Below are positions 35,551 through 45,536 of a stretch of DNA of 64,000 bases, piece after piece (the stretch's first letter is position 1; every line of letters starts with the position of its first letter). A program made the translations under genes and the position numbers. The notes below the pieces were generated by a model, which made no database searches, was not told the DNA's origin, and worked only from the letters and a program-made list of their open reading frames with translations. This DNA is from Segetibacter sp. (GTDB lineage: Bacteria > Bacteroidota > Bacteroidia > Chitinophagales > Chitinophagaceae). The DNA lies in contig NZ_JAOQAH010000040.1 in the NCBI RefSeq assembly GCF_025963695.1, forward strand, positions 1 to 64,000, read 5' to 3'.

Positions 35551-36432
35551 TTAATAACGGGCTTTTCTTCTTAAGACCAAACCGACTTTTAAAGATACAC
35601 TCATGTACGCATCGTTATTTTTGGGGTTAGCCCTTCTGGCAGGCAGGCTACCATCGAGACTTCTGTTAAATAGTTTTTGAGCGTTTGCGGCATCAGCAAC
35701 ACTAAGATACTTTCTAAAAATCTCAGCATCAACAAAACCGGCACAATGGGCATCGTCTAAATAGTCAGTAAAAAGAATACGATGATGGAACTCAAGCCTG
35801 AGATTTAAGACGTCTGAAGCTTCATATCGTAAACCTAATCCAACCGGTATATTAAACTGCGATTTCAAATATGGTTGTACCTCGTTGTATTCAAAAAAAC
35901 CTTGTCCCTCGGTGTGAAGAGGTTCTAAATCAATATAGCGGTTATGTAGAAAAGCCTGGGGATTAAATGAGAATCTTCCAACCCCGGCAACCACATACGG
36001 TGACAAAGGAGGATATTTTGCATAGTCAAAAAGTAAAAGTGGATGAAATTCGGCCAGTAAACTTATTTCGGAAATCTTACTCCTGAAACTGAGATTTCTT
36101 ACGGCCTTAGATTTTGCGTTAACTGTTGTACCGTCAATATCCCTGTCTGCTGAGCCAACTGCTCCCCACGTACCTTCTACTCTTACCCCCACCAGGTTCT
36201 GATACATCACCGAGCCCGAAATGCTAAAGGCGAGCTTTGTATTTTTCAACCTTATTTCATTAATATAATACGTCTTATCACCATTTGCTCCACCAATATC
36301 TGTAATGCAATTCATCGCACCTACGCCAAGTCCAAATTCATACGAGAAGAGGTTATTGTAATATTGGCCTGCTAACTGTTCGCTCAGAACCATCAACAGT
36401 AATGACAACCCTGGAGCAAGTAAACCTTTCAT
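35551..36432 (-). CDS. DUF6089-like outer membrane beta-barrel protein
   Basis: A 293-residue protein with a signal peptide (LLAPGLSLLLMVLSEQLAGQ). YEFGLGVGAMNCITDIGG at about 31-48 is the DUF6089 opening, followed by barrel strands including ISLLAEFHPLLLFDY, LSPYVVAGVGRFSFNP and IPVGLGLRYEASDVLNLRLEF. Its last strand ends MSVSLKVGLVLRRKARY, although the final aromatic is not at the extreme end. The function is unknown; this family is abundant in Chitinophagaceae. Confidence 0.75.
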   Translation of the reverse strand: MKGLLAPGLSLLLMVLSEQLAGQYYNNLFSYEFGLGVGAMNCITDIGGANGDKTYYINEIRLKNTKLAFSISGSVMYQNLVGVRVEGTWGAVGSADRDIDGTTVNAKSKAVRNLSFRSKISEISLLAEFHPLLLFDYAKYPPLSPYVVAGVGRFSFNPQAFLHNRYIDLEPLHTEGQGFFEYNEVQPYLKSQFNIPVGLGLRYEASDVLNLRLEFHHRILFTDYLDDAHCAGFVDAEIFRKYLSVADAANAQKLFNRSLDGSLPARRANPKNNDAYMSVSLKVGLVLRRKARY

Positions 36433-36904
36433 ACCATTATGTTTAGGTGAGACTTAATTTGTTCGGAAAATACTTAAGAGATAATTTCAAAAAATTAGGG
36501 GCTCAGCTCTCGGCACTATATACCAGGTTTCTTAAACTTTAAACAGTGTTTTAAATATAATTAAAGTTTTAAATAAAAAGAAGTGCTTATGCGACTGGTA
36601 CTTTTGAGAGCAATAAAGTAGATAATAAATAAAACGGTGGTCTGCCTGTTGTAAGTGGGGTATAGTAAAAGAAGATCTGTTAAGCGAGGGTACTTTTCTG
36701 ATATTTTGGAAGTATAATTAATATTTAAGAACTCTTTTGCAGAAGACTGTTACTTTGAAAATCTATTGATAAACGGAGCGTCGCAACTATGTAGAAAAAT
36801 TGTACAAATGATGGCCGTAATAATTAATTCCTAAAAATTCAAATACTACACTTTCTAATAAAAACCTTCGGAAATTTGTTCCTCAAAAACAAAGCAAGAT
36901 TACA
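36433..36904. other. AT-rich divergent spacer
   Basis: Region between the DUF6089-like gene and the S8 protease gene. Apart from element copy 13 (36771-36792) it has no recognisable gene, terminator or RNA. Confidence 0.5.
36771..36792 (-). repeat. Dispersed dyad element, copy 13 (AACGGAGCG subclass)
   Basis: AAACGGAGCGTCGCAACTATGT. The first 17 bases are identical to copy 4. It lies about 110 bp upstream of the S8 protease gene. Confidence 0.65.
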
Positions 36905-38590
36905 ATGCACAGTCTTAAAAATATTTTTTTACTAGGGTTCTTATTTGTCTCATCTACTGTTTTTGGGCAAGACTCGTTGAAGGGATGGCACTTGCGTGAC
37001 GCCGCCTCAGACAGCTTTCATGGAATTAGCATAAAGAAAACATACGATTTTTTAAAGGCTAAAAAGAGCAAGCCGGTGATTGTTGCGGTGATTGATAGTG
37101 GTGTTGATACTACTAACGAAGACCTTAAAAATATTTTGTGGAGAAACCCGAAGGAAGTTCCGGGAAATGGAAAAGATGAAGACGGTAACGGCTATATTGA
37201 TGACGTGTACGGCTGGAATTTTTTAGGTGGTAAAGATGGCCGTAATGTGAAGACAGAATCAGCAGAAGCTAGCAGGATTTATCATCGTTATAAAAGCAAG
37301 TTCGACAGTAAGCCACTTAATGTAGCAAACCTTTCGGGCGACGACAAAGAAGAATATGAGCTATGGAAACAAGCGTCTAAAATAGTAAATGGCAAACCCG
37401 AGGAACAAATGGAGCTCATGTTTCTTGAGATGGCTTATAAAGCTGTGAAGAAGCATGAAAAAGTACTACGGGACGAAATGAAAAAAGACACGTTTACAGT
37501 TGTAGACCTGGAGAAATATATTGCCACTACTCCGGCTGCTCAAAGGGCAAAATTGGGATACATCAATTTTGTTAAACTAACAGGAATAGATACCGAAGAC
37601 TCTAATACTACCATTTTTACCGAGTTAGAAGAGTATATCGACCAAAAGAAGAAGGGACAGGAGGCTAAAGAAAAAGCACCTGTTGATTACAGAGGCGAAA
37701 TAGTAAAAGACAATTACAACAACATCAACGATCGCTTTTATGGCAACAGTGATGTTATGGGGCCTTCATCCATGCATGGTACGCACGTGGCCGGAATTAT
37801 AGGCGCACAAAGAGACAATGGAATTGGTGCCGACGGTGTTGCTCAAAATGTAAAGGTGATGATGATAAGAGCGGTTCCTGACGGAGATGAGTATGACAAA
37901 GACATCGCCCTTGCTATTAAGTATGCAGTAGACAATGGGGCAAAAGTGATAAATATGAGTTTCGGTAAAGGGTTGTCGCCCGAAAAGAAATGGGTAGACG
38001 ACGCTGTGAGGTACGCTGAGTTGAAAGATGTATTAATTATTCATGCAGCAGGAAACGATGGTGAAAACACCGATACGACCGGCAATTTTCCTAATCCTGA
38101 GCTAAAGGATCTTCGTAGAAAGGCCTTTAATTTCATTACCGTTGGCGCCAGTAGCGATCCAAAAGTAAGTGGCGATTATGTGGCTGATTTTAGTAACTAT
38201 GGTAAGTCAACCGTTGACGTGTTTGCGCCAGGTGTGAAAATATATTCTACCCTTCCCGGTAAAAGTTCTTATGGATTTTTAAAAGGCACCAGTATGGCCT
38301 CTCCTGTTGTGGCAGGTGTGGCTGCTGTTCTTCGGTCTTATTTTCCTGAGTTGTCCGCCAGGCAGGTTAAGTATGCAATCGAAAAGTCAGCGGTTGTTGA
38401 GCCTGGTCTTAAAGTAACCAGGCCGGGCGCAAAAGAGACGGTTTTATTTAACGAACTTAGCTCTTCGGGTGGTTTAGTAAATGCTTTTAATGCTGTTAAA
38501 ATAGCCATGACTTTGCAGCCCGAGAAAAAGGAAATTAAAAAAGAGGTGCTGCCAAAACCTACATTCAAAAACATTCCCGTAAAAAAATAA
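36905..38590 (+). CDS. S8 family subtilisin-like serine protease with large insertion
   Basis: A 561-residue exported protease (signal peptide MHSLKNIFLLGFLFVSSTVFGQ). The catalytic triad is D64 (VIDSGVDT), H291 (HGTHVAG) and S463 (GTSMASP), with the oxyanion Asn in HAAGNDGEN. The 226-residue gap from Asp to His is far longer than the ~32 of subtilisin. It holds a charged, helix-rich insertion (about 110-265) typical of some Bacteroidota S8 proteins. There is no obvious propeptide or C-terminal sorting domain. The DinB gene starts 2 bp after its stop, so the two are probably cotranscribed. Confidence 0.93.
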   Translation: MHSLKNIFLLGFLFVSSTVFGQDSLKGWHLRDAASDSFHGISIKKTYDFLKAKKSKPVIVAVIDSGVDTTNEDLKNILWRNPKEVPGNGKDEDGNGYIDDVYGWNFLGGKDGRNVKTESAEASRIYHRYKSKFDSKPLNVANLSGDDKEEYELWKQASKIVNGKPEEQMELMFLEMAYKAVKKHEKVLRDEMKKDTFTVVDLEKYIATTPAAQRAKLGYINFVKLTGIDTEDSNTTIFTELEEYIDQKKKGQEAKEKAPVDYRGEIVKDNYNNINDRFYGNSDVMGPSSMHGTHVAGIIGAQRDNGIGADGVAQNVKVMMIRAVPDGDEYDKDIALAIKYAVDNGAKVINMSFGKGLSPEKKWVDDAVRYAELKDVLIIHAAGNDGENTDTTGNFPNPELKDLRRKAFNFITVGASSDPKVSGDYVADFSNYGKSTVDVFAPGVKIYSTLPGKSSYGFLKGTSMASPVVAGVAAVLRSYFPELSARQVKYAIEKSAVVEPGLKVTRPGAKETVLFNELSSSGGLVNAFNAVKIAMTLQPEKKEIKKEVLPKPTFKNIPVKK

Positions 38591-38591
38591 T

Positions 38592-39101
38592 ATGCCTCAT
38601 TTAGCTGCCGGAACTTATCCTCCTTATTTTCAAAATTATATTAACCTGGTTCATACAGACACGGTTACAGCAGCTATTGAGAAGTATAGCCCGAATATTT
38701 TAAGCTTCTTTAGAAACATTCCGCTAAAGAAAGTGGATTATAGGTATGCTGAAGGTAAATGGACCATAAAGGAAATGCTGCAACACATTATAGATACAGA
38801 AAGAATTTTTGCTTATCGTGCCCTACGGGTTTCAAGGCACGATACAACTCCACTTCCCGGATTTGACGAAACTGCTTATGCTTTAGCAAGTAATGCTGCC
38901 TCAAGAACCTGGCAAGGTTTGTTGGAAGAACTGGAGGCTTCAAGAAAGTCAACAGACCTTTTGTTGCAAAGCTTCACCCCTGGTCACCTGCAACAGTCAG
39001 GAGTAATTAATGAACATCCCAATACCACTATCGCAATTTCTTTCGTGATTTTTGGTCACATTCTACATCATATAAATATCGTGAAAGAGCGGTACTTGTA
39101 G
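38592..39101 (+). CDS. DinB family protein
   Basis: A 169-residue four-helix protein of the DinB/YfiT superfamily. The potential metal-binding His are in EMLQHIIDTE (near residue 66) and GHILHHINIVKE at the C-terminus, and WTIKEMLQHI is the usual first-helix marker. Members include thiol-dependent transferases, but the substrate here is unknown. It immediately follows the S8 protease on the same strand. Confidence 0.88.
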   Translation: MPHLAAGTYPPYFQNYINLVHTDTVTAAIEKYSPNILSFFRNIPLKKVDYRYAEGKWTIKEMLQHIIDTERIFAYRALRVSRHDTTPLPGFDETAYALASNAASRTWQGLLEELEASRKSTDLLLQSFTPGHLQQSGVINEHPNTTIAISFVIFGHILHHINIVKERYL

Positions 39102-39136
39102 TGTTGTTGTTTACCAGCGTTAGGTCCGCTATGTAA

Positions 39137-39160
39137 CATCGTTGTGTCACACCCTTGTAC
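39137..39160 (+). repeat. Dispersed dyad element, copy 14 (GTGTCAC class)
   Basis: CATCGTTGTGTCACAC followed by CCTTGTAC, one of the fullest copies of this class. It lies 35 bp past the DinB gene. Confidence 0.7.
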
Positions 39161-39189
39161 ATTTTTATTTTTATTCGGCTAAGTGATTG

Positions 39190-39669
39190 TTATAGAACCA
39201 ATACCCCTTTGGCATCAATAACAATTTCTTTTTTCGCCTCTTTTATAGCGGCTATCTCTTCCTTGCTTTTACCCGCATCTGCGGCAAAATGTTTTAATTG
39301 CTCCACTGAGGTAATTTTTTCTTCAGCGTCCCCGGCTATTATTACTGTTTTTCCATTTAGTGCCACCGGAACTGTAAACTGGTGATCTTTCATCTTTACC
39401 ATCATTTTACCGTCAGCAGATTGCACCTTAATCCAACAGCCTTCCATAGTACAAACATCTGTTACCACACCTTTAATTTTCACTTCTGCTTTTCGGCTGC
39501 CTTCACTTTTGCCAAGTAACAGATTTTGAAGTTCATTTACACTCATAGCCTTCTCTGCCGTTATCTTTTCACCAAATGAGCTGCCTGTTTTTGCAGGCAC
39601 GTTTGGTGGTTGAGCTACAGAAAGTGTGTAGATAAACACAGCGATTGACAGCGCAAATATTTTTTTCAT
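39190..39669 (-). CDS. DUF4920 exported protein
   Basis: A 159-residue protein with a signal peptide (MKKIFALSIAVFIYTLSVAQ). The core, KIKGVVTDVCTMEGCWIKVQ at about 64-83, with its two Cys, is the DUF4920 signature, followed by KMMVKMKDHQFTVPVALNGK. The Cys pair may bind a metal or form a disulphide. Function unknown. It converges on the DinB gene, with an element copy between. Confidence 0.82.
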   Translation of the reverse strand: MKKIFALSIAVFIYTLSVAQPPNVPAKTGSSFGEKITAEKAMSVNELQNLLLGKSEGSRKAEVKIKGVVTDVCTMEGCWIKVQSADGKMMVKMKDHQFTVPVALNGKTVIIAGDAEEKITSVEQLKHFAADAGKSKEEIAAIKEAKKEIVIDAKGVLVL

Positions 39670-39869
39670 AAAAAAAATTTTAGAATAAAGAAATTTTGTT
39701 AGCTCATATTGCTCCTCAAAACTATTAATAATTTTATTGCGCTCAATTTCTATAAAAACCGGACAAATTTCTATCCCTTTATTTTTGGTTCATTAAAATT
39801 CTGGCAATCCGGTAGTTGCGGTTCTTATTAGTGGCACGCAAATTATGCTGGTACTCGTCTAATATTAAC

Positions 39870-42800
39870 ATGATAGGTATGGCAAATCATTCAACAGCAG
39901 ATGACAAATTGCTTTGGTATAAAGATGCAATTATTTATGAGCTTCACATTAAGGCATTTAGTGATGGTAATGGAGATGGTATAGGCGATTTTCAGGGGCT
40001 AATGACAAAACTGGATTATTTGCAAGACCTTGGCGTAACTGCTATCTGGGTGCTTCCTTTTTATCCATCACCATTGAAAGACGACGGATACGATATAGCG
40101 GATTATTACAACATCAATTCCCGCTACGGAAATATCAGGCAGTTTAAGGAGTTCATGGCCGAAGCCCACAAACGAAATCTTAAAGTAATTACAGAGCTCG
40201 TAATCAATCATACTTCAGATCAGCATCCATGGTTTCAACGAGCGCGAACAGCGCCAAAAGGTTCTCCTGAAAGGGATTTTTATGTTTGGTCCGATAATCC
40301 CAACCAATGGAAAGATGTCAGGATTATTTTTACCGATTATGAAGCCAGTAACTGGACGTGGGATCCGGTTGCACAACAATATTATTGGCATCGCTTTTTC
40401 CATCATCAACCTGACTTAAATTATGATAGCCCTCTTGTGCAGGAAGAGATTTTAAAGATCTTAGACTTTTGGTGCAATATGGGTGTTGATGGCTTTCGCC
40501 TCGATGCAGTTCCCTACTTATTTGAACGCGAAGGAACAAACGGAGAGAATTTACCTGAGACCCATGAGTATCTTAAAAAATTAAGAGCCCATGTTGATGA
40601 AAAATATCCGGGAACAGTATTTCTTGCAGAGGCAAATATGTGGCCGGAAGACTCGGCTGCATACTTTGGAAACGGGGATGAGTGTCATATGAACTACCAC
40701 TTTCCTGTAATGCCACGCATGTTTATGGCGTTGCAGATGGAAGACCGCTATCCTATTACCGATATTTTTGAACAGACCCCCGCTATCCCCGACAATTGTC
40801 AGTGGGCAATGTTCCTACGCAACCACGACGAGCTGACCCTTGAAATGGTGACCGACGAAGAGCGCGATTATATGTACAAGGTGTACGCAAAAGACCCTAA
40901 AGCAAAAATCAATCTTGGTATCCGGCATCGCCTGGCACCTTTAATGGATAACAACAGGAGAAGGATTGAATTAATGAATTGTCTCCTGTTTTCAATGCCA
41001 GGCACCCCTGTAATTTACTATGGCGACGAAATCGGAATGGGAGACAACTTTTACCTGGGCGATCGGGATGGCGTTCGTACCCCTATGCAATGGTCGCCAG
41101 ACAGGAACGCAGGTTTTTCCGCATCAAATCCCCAAAAACTATATCTGCCTGTTATTCTTGATCCGGGATATAATTACGAGTCGGTAAATGTAGAGATGCA
41201 ACGCACCAATACCTCTTCGTTGTTTTGGTTTATGAAACGCATGATTAGCATGCGAAAGAAGTTTAAAGGCTTCGGCAGAGGCGATCTGAAATTTTTAAAT
41301 GTTGCAAATCCAAAAATTCTCGCATTTACGCGTACTTACCTTGACGAGACTTTATTCATTATTGTTAACCTTTCCAAACATTCTCAGGCAGTAGAAGTAG
41401 ATCTGTCAGCTTTTAAAGGTTATATACCTATTGAGGTATTTAGTAAGAACAAGTTTCCGATAATCAAAGAAGATACTCCTTATTTCTTCACCCTTGGCTC
41501 TCATGCTTATGAATGGTTTATTCTTCATAAAACTACTGTCGATGCAGACGACTTACAGCCGCTGCCATCATTACAAATCAACTCATGGAGCGAGTTAAGT
41601 GATATTAAGAATGTAGAAGAGCTTCAAAATAATATTTTAGCCAATTACATTATAAAAACAGATTGGTTCACAGGCAAGGAAAAAGCTATAAATAGTATAA
41701 GCGTAACTAATTATGCTTCTCTTCCTGTTAGCGGGGGCGATACTTTGCTGTTATTAATTGAAGTTCGATACGAAAGTGGGCTACCTGAGTCTTATCAATT
41801 GCCGTTAACTTTTGCCAAAGAGAAGTTGTCTCAAACGCTCGGTAGTAATTGTCCGCAGGCGGTAATAGCAAATTTAAAGGTTGGAGATGAGGAAGGCATT
41901 CTCGTAGATGCGCTGTTTACGCCGGGGCTTCAGCATTTCCTTATTGAAAGAATAGGCAGCAACCAGGGAATTGAATTAAGCAACAGCATTATTGAATTTG
42001 CAGGCAATGAGCAATTGAAAAATCAGCTGGAACATTTGGTTGATTTAAAATCGAAAATCTATACAGAAGACGGTTTTACGGCTATTAATTACGACAATGG
42101 TTTTTCGTTAAAAATGTATAGAAAGATCGATCCCACCACCAATCCTGATTTAGAGATTACCCGCTATTTGTCTGAAAAGGCACAGTTTGAATATGTTCCA
42201 AAGTTTTCTGGTTCTATCGAATGGAAGTTTGAAAATGATACCATTGCTTTAGGCATGTTGCAGGTGTTGATCGAAAACCACGGGGACTCACATAGTTTTA
42301 TGTTAGCCCGGATAAATAATTATATAGAAAGAATTTTATCGGGCGATAAAGAACAGCTTGCATCAATTCAATCACTGGGAACTTTAACCGAGCCGGTTGG
42401 ATATGAAGAACTGACACCTGAACTGCAGGTTTTGTTAGGAGGTACTGCTAGTGAACAGGCTCGTGTAATTGGGATAAGAACAGGTGAAATGCACTTGGCC
42501 CTCGCGGCCGGGAAAAGCCTTAAAGATTTCGCTCCTGAGGACTTCTCACTACATTACCAGCGTTCTTTGTTTTCATCAATGCAATCATTGGTAAGAGAAA
42601 TCTATGAAAACAAACCGGGAGACATGGACATCTATCCAGATTTGGTAAAGCAGGATTTAATAGATCTTTTTGAGAGGAAAGAGGATATCCTTCAAACCCT
42701 AAAAAGAATATATGCTAAGAAGCTGGATGTAATAAAAATTAGAATTCACGGAAATTTTCATTTGGGCCAGGTGTTTTCTACCGGGAAAGATGTGGTGATT

Positions 42801-43187
42801 ACTGATTTTGGCGGTGATCCGATTCGAAGTTTTAGTGACAGAAGACTAAAACGGTCGCCATTACGCGATGTTGCGGCAATGATACGTTCAATTAGAAACG
42901 TAGCATTTGAAGGATTTCTTAAGACGACCCACGTAGAAAAAGACAATGTAAACAGCTTACTTCCTTTTGCCCGTTTATGGGCTCATTATATGGTTGGCTT
43001 CTTTATGAAAGCTTATCTCGAAACTGTTAAAGACAGTTCCTTTATACCTAGAGATAAGCAGGATTTTCAGATGATGGTTGAGACTTATATGCTTGAAAAA
43101 GCGCTTTACGACCTGAACTACGAATTAAAAAACCGTCCGGACTGGGTAATTATACCGGTAAGAACAATTAAGTCAATAATAGGATAA
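39870..43187 (+). CDS. treS: Trehalose synthase-maltokinase fusion (TreS-Mak)
   Basis: A 1105-residue two-domain protein. The GH13 trehalose synthase part (about 1-560) interconverts maltose and trehalose: DGFRLDAVPYLFEREGTN contains nucleophile D212, EANMWPED the acid/base Glu, and LRNHDELTLEMVTDEERDY the third carboxylate. The C-terminal maltokinase part (about 640-1105) would phosphorylate maltose for the GlgE route. There, HGNFHLGQ has N962 where HGDxHLGQ normally has the catalytic Asp, and DFGGDP (979-984) replaces DFEGEP. Thus kinase activity is uncertain. Start is the ATG at 39870; 39879 is equally possible. No GlgE gene is nearby. Confidence 0.93.
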   Translation: MIGMANHSTADDKLLWYKDAIIYELHIKAFSDGNGDGIGDFQGLMTKLDYLQDLGVTAIWVLPFYPSPLKDDGYDIADYYNINSRYGNIRQFKEFMAEAHKRNLKVITELVINHTSDQHPWFQRARTAPKGSPERDFYVWSDNPNQWKDVRIIFTDYEASNWTWDPVAQQYYWHRFFHHQPDLNYDSPLVQEEILKILDFWCNMGVDGFRLDAVPYLFEREGTNGENLPETHEYLKKLRAHVDEKYPGTVFLAEANMWPEDSAAYFGNGDECHMNYHFPVMPRMFMALQMEDRYPITDIFEQTPAIPDNCQWAMFLRNHDELTLEMVTDEERDYMYKVYAKDPKAKINLGIRHRLAPLMDNNRRRIELMNCLLFSMPGTPVIYYGDEIGMGDNFYLGDRDGVRTPMQWSPDRNAGFSASNPQKLYLPVILDPGYNYESVNVEMQRTNTSSLFWFMKRMISMRKKFKGFGRGDLKFLNVANPKILAFTRTYLDETLFIIVNLSKHSQAVEVDLSAFKGYIPIEVFSKNKFPIIKEDTPYFFTLGSHAYEWFILHKTTVDADDLQPLPSLQINSWSELSDIKNVEELQNNILANYIIKTDWFTGKEKAINSISVTNYASLPVSGGDTLLLLIEVRYESGLPESYQLPLTFAKEKLSQTLGSNCPQAVIANLKVGDEEGILVDALFTPGLQHFLIERIGSNQGIELSNSIIEFAGNEQLKNQLEHLVDLKSKIYTEDGFTAINYDNGFSLKMYRKIDPTTNPDLEITRYLSEKAQFEYVPKFSGSIEWKFENDTIALGMLQVLIENHGDSHSFMLARINNYIERILSGDKEQLASIQSLGTLTEPVGYEELTPELQVLLGGTASEQARVIGIRTGEMHLALAAGKSLKDFAPEDFSLHYQRSLFSSMQSLVREIYENKPGDMDIYPDLVKQDLIDLFERKEDILQTLKRIYAKKLDVIKIRIHGNFHLGQVFSTGKDVVITDFGGDPIRSFSDRRLKRSPLRDVAAMIRSIRNVAFEGFLKTTHVEKDNVNSLLPFARLWAHYMVGFFMKAYLETVKDSSFIPRDKQDFQMMVETYMLEKALYDLNYELKNRPDWVIIPVRTIKSIIG

Positions 43188-43203
43188 GCGAGAACAAAAA
43201 GTA

Positions 43204-43241
43204 AAGAGGCTGTCTCAAAACAAATGAGACAGCCTCTTTTA
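43204..43241 (+). terminator. Strong rho-independent terminator after treS
   Basis: Stem AAGAGGCTGTCTCA/TGAGACAGCCTCTT (14 bp), loop AAACAAA, then T-rich sequence. Confidence 0.9.
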
Positions 43242-43464
43242 TTTGGATCCCTATCGGAGAGAGTGAACTCCGTTTAAGCGATTTTCAGAGCCTGCTTTTA
43301 CTATTGATACAGCCCGTTTTTTTATATCTATATTTTCAATTACAGCGTTTTTAGAATAGTATAATAAGTAGAGGGTCTTTTTCTTTAGTTTAATTTGGCA
43401 TTTTTCTATTTGAATTTATTCAAAGCCTTGTTCAAACTCTAATAAGACATATTATTACTGCAGC

Positions 43465-44964
43465 ATGAGTCGTCTCTCCATTTCGTTTAAAGCATATCTC
43501 ATCTCGAGAGAAAACCGGATCTGGCTTTTTTGGGCATCAATTGTAAGCGTTGTTTATTTTATTACACTTCGTTCCATTTACCCTATTCCTAGCTACTACT
43601 CAGATTCTTACACCTGGGTCGGCGCTGCTGCAACTGGTCAGCCAGTTACGTTTCGGCCAATAGGATATAGCAAAGCTTTGATGTTTTTCAGACTTCTTTC
43701 AACTTCAGATATTGCATTAGTCGCAGGTCAATTTTTTAGTAATGCTATCGTAAACCTGTTCTTGTTTTTTACAGCTAACTATTTTTTAAGGTTTAAGAAG
43801 GTACTTAAATGGTTTTTGTTTGTATTGTTAATCATCAATCCCTTCTACCTTTTTTACAGTAATTATGTTTCTTCCGATCCGTTTTTTAATTGCTTGACGG
43901 TTCTGTGGTTTACCCTGCTTATCTGGATTTTGCATAAGCCATCCTGGTTCTTAATAATTACTCAGCTACTTGTACTGTTCGCGCTATTTGAACTGCGATA
44001 TAACGCTATATTTTTCCCTGCTATATCCACCATTGCGTTGTTGTTATCTAAACAGTCTGTCGTAAGAAAAACGGTAAGTATAGCAAGTAGTTTCGTTTTG
44101 ATTGCTGTTATAATATTTGCTACTACCATTGTAACAAAAAATTATACAGGTACTAAAACGTTTTCAGCTTTCAGCGGGTGGCAGCTTGCGAATAACGCGC
44201 TTCATGTAATGCAGCATGATAATATAGATACAAGTACCATAAAAGATAAAGCGGTTAAGGCCCTTGTGGGTTTCAATGTCAAATTTTTTGATACAGCAAA
44301 GCAAACCTTTCCAGACTCGGGTGCTACTGCTGTTTTTATGTGGCACATTAGTAGTCCGCTAAAAAAATATATGAATGTTTATCCGGGGAGAAGTAACTTT
44401 TATTTTAAAACCTGGAATGCCTTAGGACCTGTTTATAACAATTTTGGCAGGACAGTTATACTACAAAAACCTTTCACCTACATTAAGCACTTTGTACTGC
44501 CAAACGTGAAAGCCTTTATGTTACCACCCTTGGAAATGTATGAGACGTATATGGAGAATGGGGATACCATTGCAAGGGTAGCGCAGCGGTATTACCGTTA
44601 TAAATCCAATAAAAGTCCGCAACATTACCCAACGATTTACGCAGCTGTATTTAAACCTATGCAATACCTTTCTATTATTGTCAATTTCATTTATATACTT
44701 TGCTGTGCTGTGTATGTTGTTTCAGGCAAATACAAAAACGAATCCCGTTTGTATAATAAAACACTGTTGTGCCTGACTGCTTTTTACATTGCCAATTTCT
44801 TCTTTATTGTCCTGCTGGCACCTTCGGTGATGAGATATAATGTGTTTATAGCAACGCTCTCCTTTCCGATTTTGCTTTACTTATTACAACAGCTGTTTAG
44901 TCCGCTACACGCAGAGAGAGCCAGTAAAATTGATAGTAGAGGATCATATAGAAGCGGGGTGTAA
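43465..44964 (+). CDS. Polytopic membrane protein, GT-C glycosyltransferase-like
   Basis: A 499-residue protein with about 10-11 TM helices. The loop after TM1 (IPSYYSDSYTWVGAA) carries an acidic motif and is followed by paired TM hairpins and a soluble segment (about 240-390). This is the overall layout of GT-C lipid-linked sugar transferases such as ArnT or PMT-like proteins, but no specific family motif can be confirmed. No neighbouring polysaccharide genes. Treat as a membrane protein of unknown function. Confidence 0.6.
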   Translation: MSRLSISFKAYLISRENRIWLFWASIVSVVYFITLRSIYPIPSYYSDSYTWVGAAATGQPVTFRPIGYSKALMFFRLLSTSDIALVAGQFFSNAIVNLFLFFTANYFLRFKKVLKWFLFVLLIINPFYLFYSNYVSSDPFFNCLTVLWFTLLIWILHKPSWFLIITQLLVLFALFELRYNAIFFPAISTIALLLSKQSVVRKTVSIASSFVLIAVIIFATTIVTKNYTGTKTFSAFSGWQLANNALHVMQHDNIDTSTIKDKAVKALVGFNVKFFDTAKQTFPDSGATAVFMWHISSPLKKYMNVYPGRSNFYFKTWNALGPVYNNFGRTVILQKPFTYIKHFVLPNVKAFMLPPLEMYETYMENGDTIARVAQRYYRYKSNKSPQHYPTIYAAVFKPMQYLSIIVNFIYILCCAVYVVSGKYKNESRLYNKTLLCLTAFYIANFFFIVLLAPSVMRYNVFIATLSFPILLYLLQQLFSPLHAERASKIDSRGSYRSGV

Positions 44965-44986
44965 TTAAAGTGAGAATAAAAGACAG

Positions 44987-45022
44987 AATCTTTGAAAGAC
45001 TTTACACGGCCTTTCAAAGATT
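44987..45022. terminator. Bidirectional terminator
   Basis: Stem AATCTTTGAAAG/CTTTCAAAGATT (12 bp), loop of 12 nt. It lies between the convergent membrane-protein and BON-lipoprotein genes. Confidence 0.75.
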
Positions 45023-45047
45023 TTAATATCATGTAGTCGGTTCCCTG

Positions 45048-45536
45048 CTATTCAACCACCAACTGATTATCTATCCGCTTCGGTCTTAAACCGTTTAAGT
45101 CCATCATCATTTGTTGTAAGTCATCTTTGTCTAAATTGCCCCGTACTGTTATAATTCCATTATCTACCTGCGCTTGTACCCTTTTGTATTTTTTTACCAC
45201 TTTATCTACCTGATCTCTAAGGTCACCGTCTGACGTAACAGTTACATTGTTGGTAATGGTTATGTTATTAATAACATCCTTTACGTCATCAATTTTCTCA
45301 ACAGCTTTTTCTGCCCTTTCCCGATCTTCTTCGGTTCTGCAATTTCCTATTAAAGTAACTACTCCGTCAGAAACAGATGCACTTACACTTTGAAGCTCCG
45401 CGGTATTTTGTGTTATTGAAGAAATTTTAGTTTGTATGGCAGCATCGTTATTGCCGCCTCCACAAGCCACATTACAAAAGCTTATAAAGAAAAAAGCAGT
45501 GGCAACTACTAAATAGGAATGTGTAATATTCTTCAT
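45048..45536 (-). CDS. BON domain lipoprotein
   Basis: A 162-residue lipoprotein. The ATG at 45534-45536 gives a signal peptide ending in the lipobox NVAC, followed by GGG. Two BON domains follow: VSDGVVTLIGNCRTEEDRER with VEKIDDVKDVINNI, then VDNGIITVRGNLDKDDLQQM. BON domains bind phospholipid and stabilise the envelope, as in OsmY. It lies downstream of two DUF2382 stress-type proteins on the same strand, suggesting an osmotic or desiccation stress group. Confidence 0.88.
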   Translation of the reverse strand: MKNITHSYLVVATAFFFISFCNVACGGGNNDAAIQTKISSITQNTAELQSVSASVSDGVVTLIGNCRTEEDRERAEKAVEKIDDVKDVINNITITNNVTVTSDGDLRDQVDKVVKKYKRVQAQVDNGIITVRGNLDKDDLQQMMMDLNGLRPKRIDNQLVVE

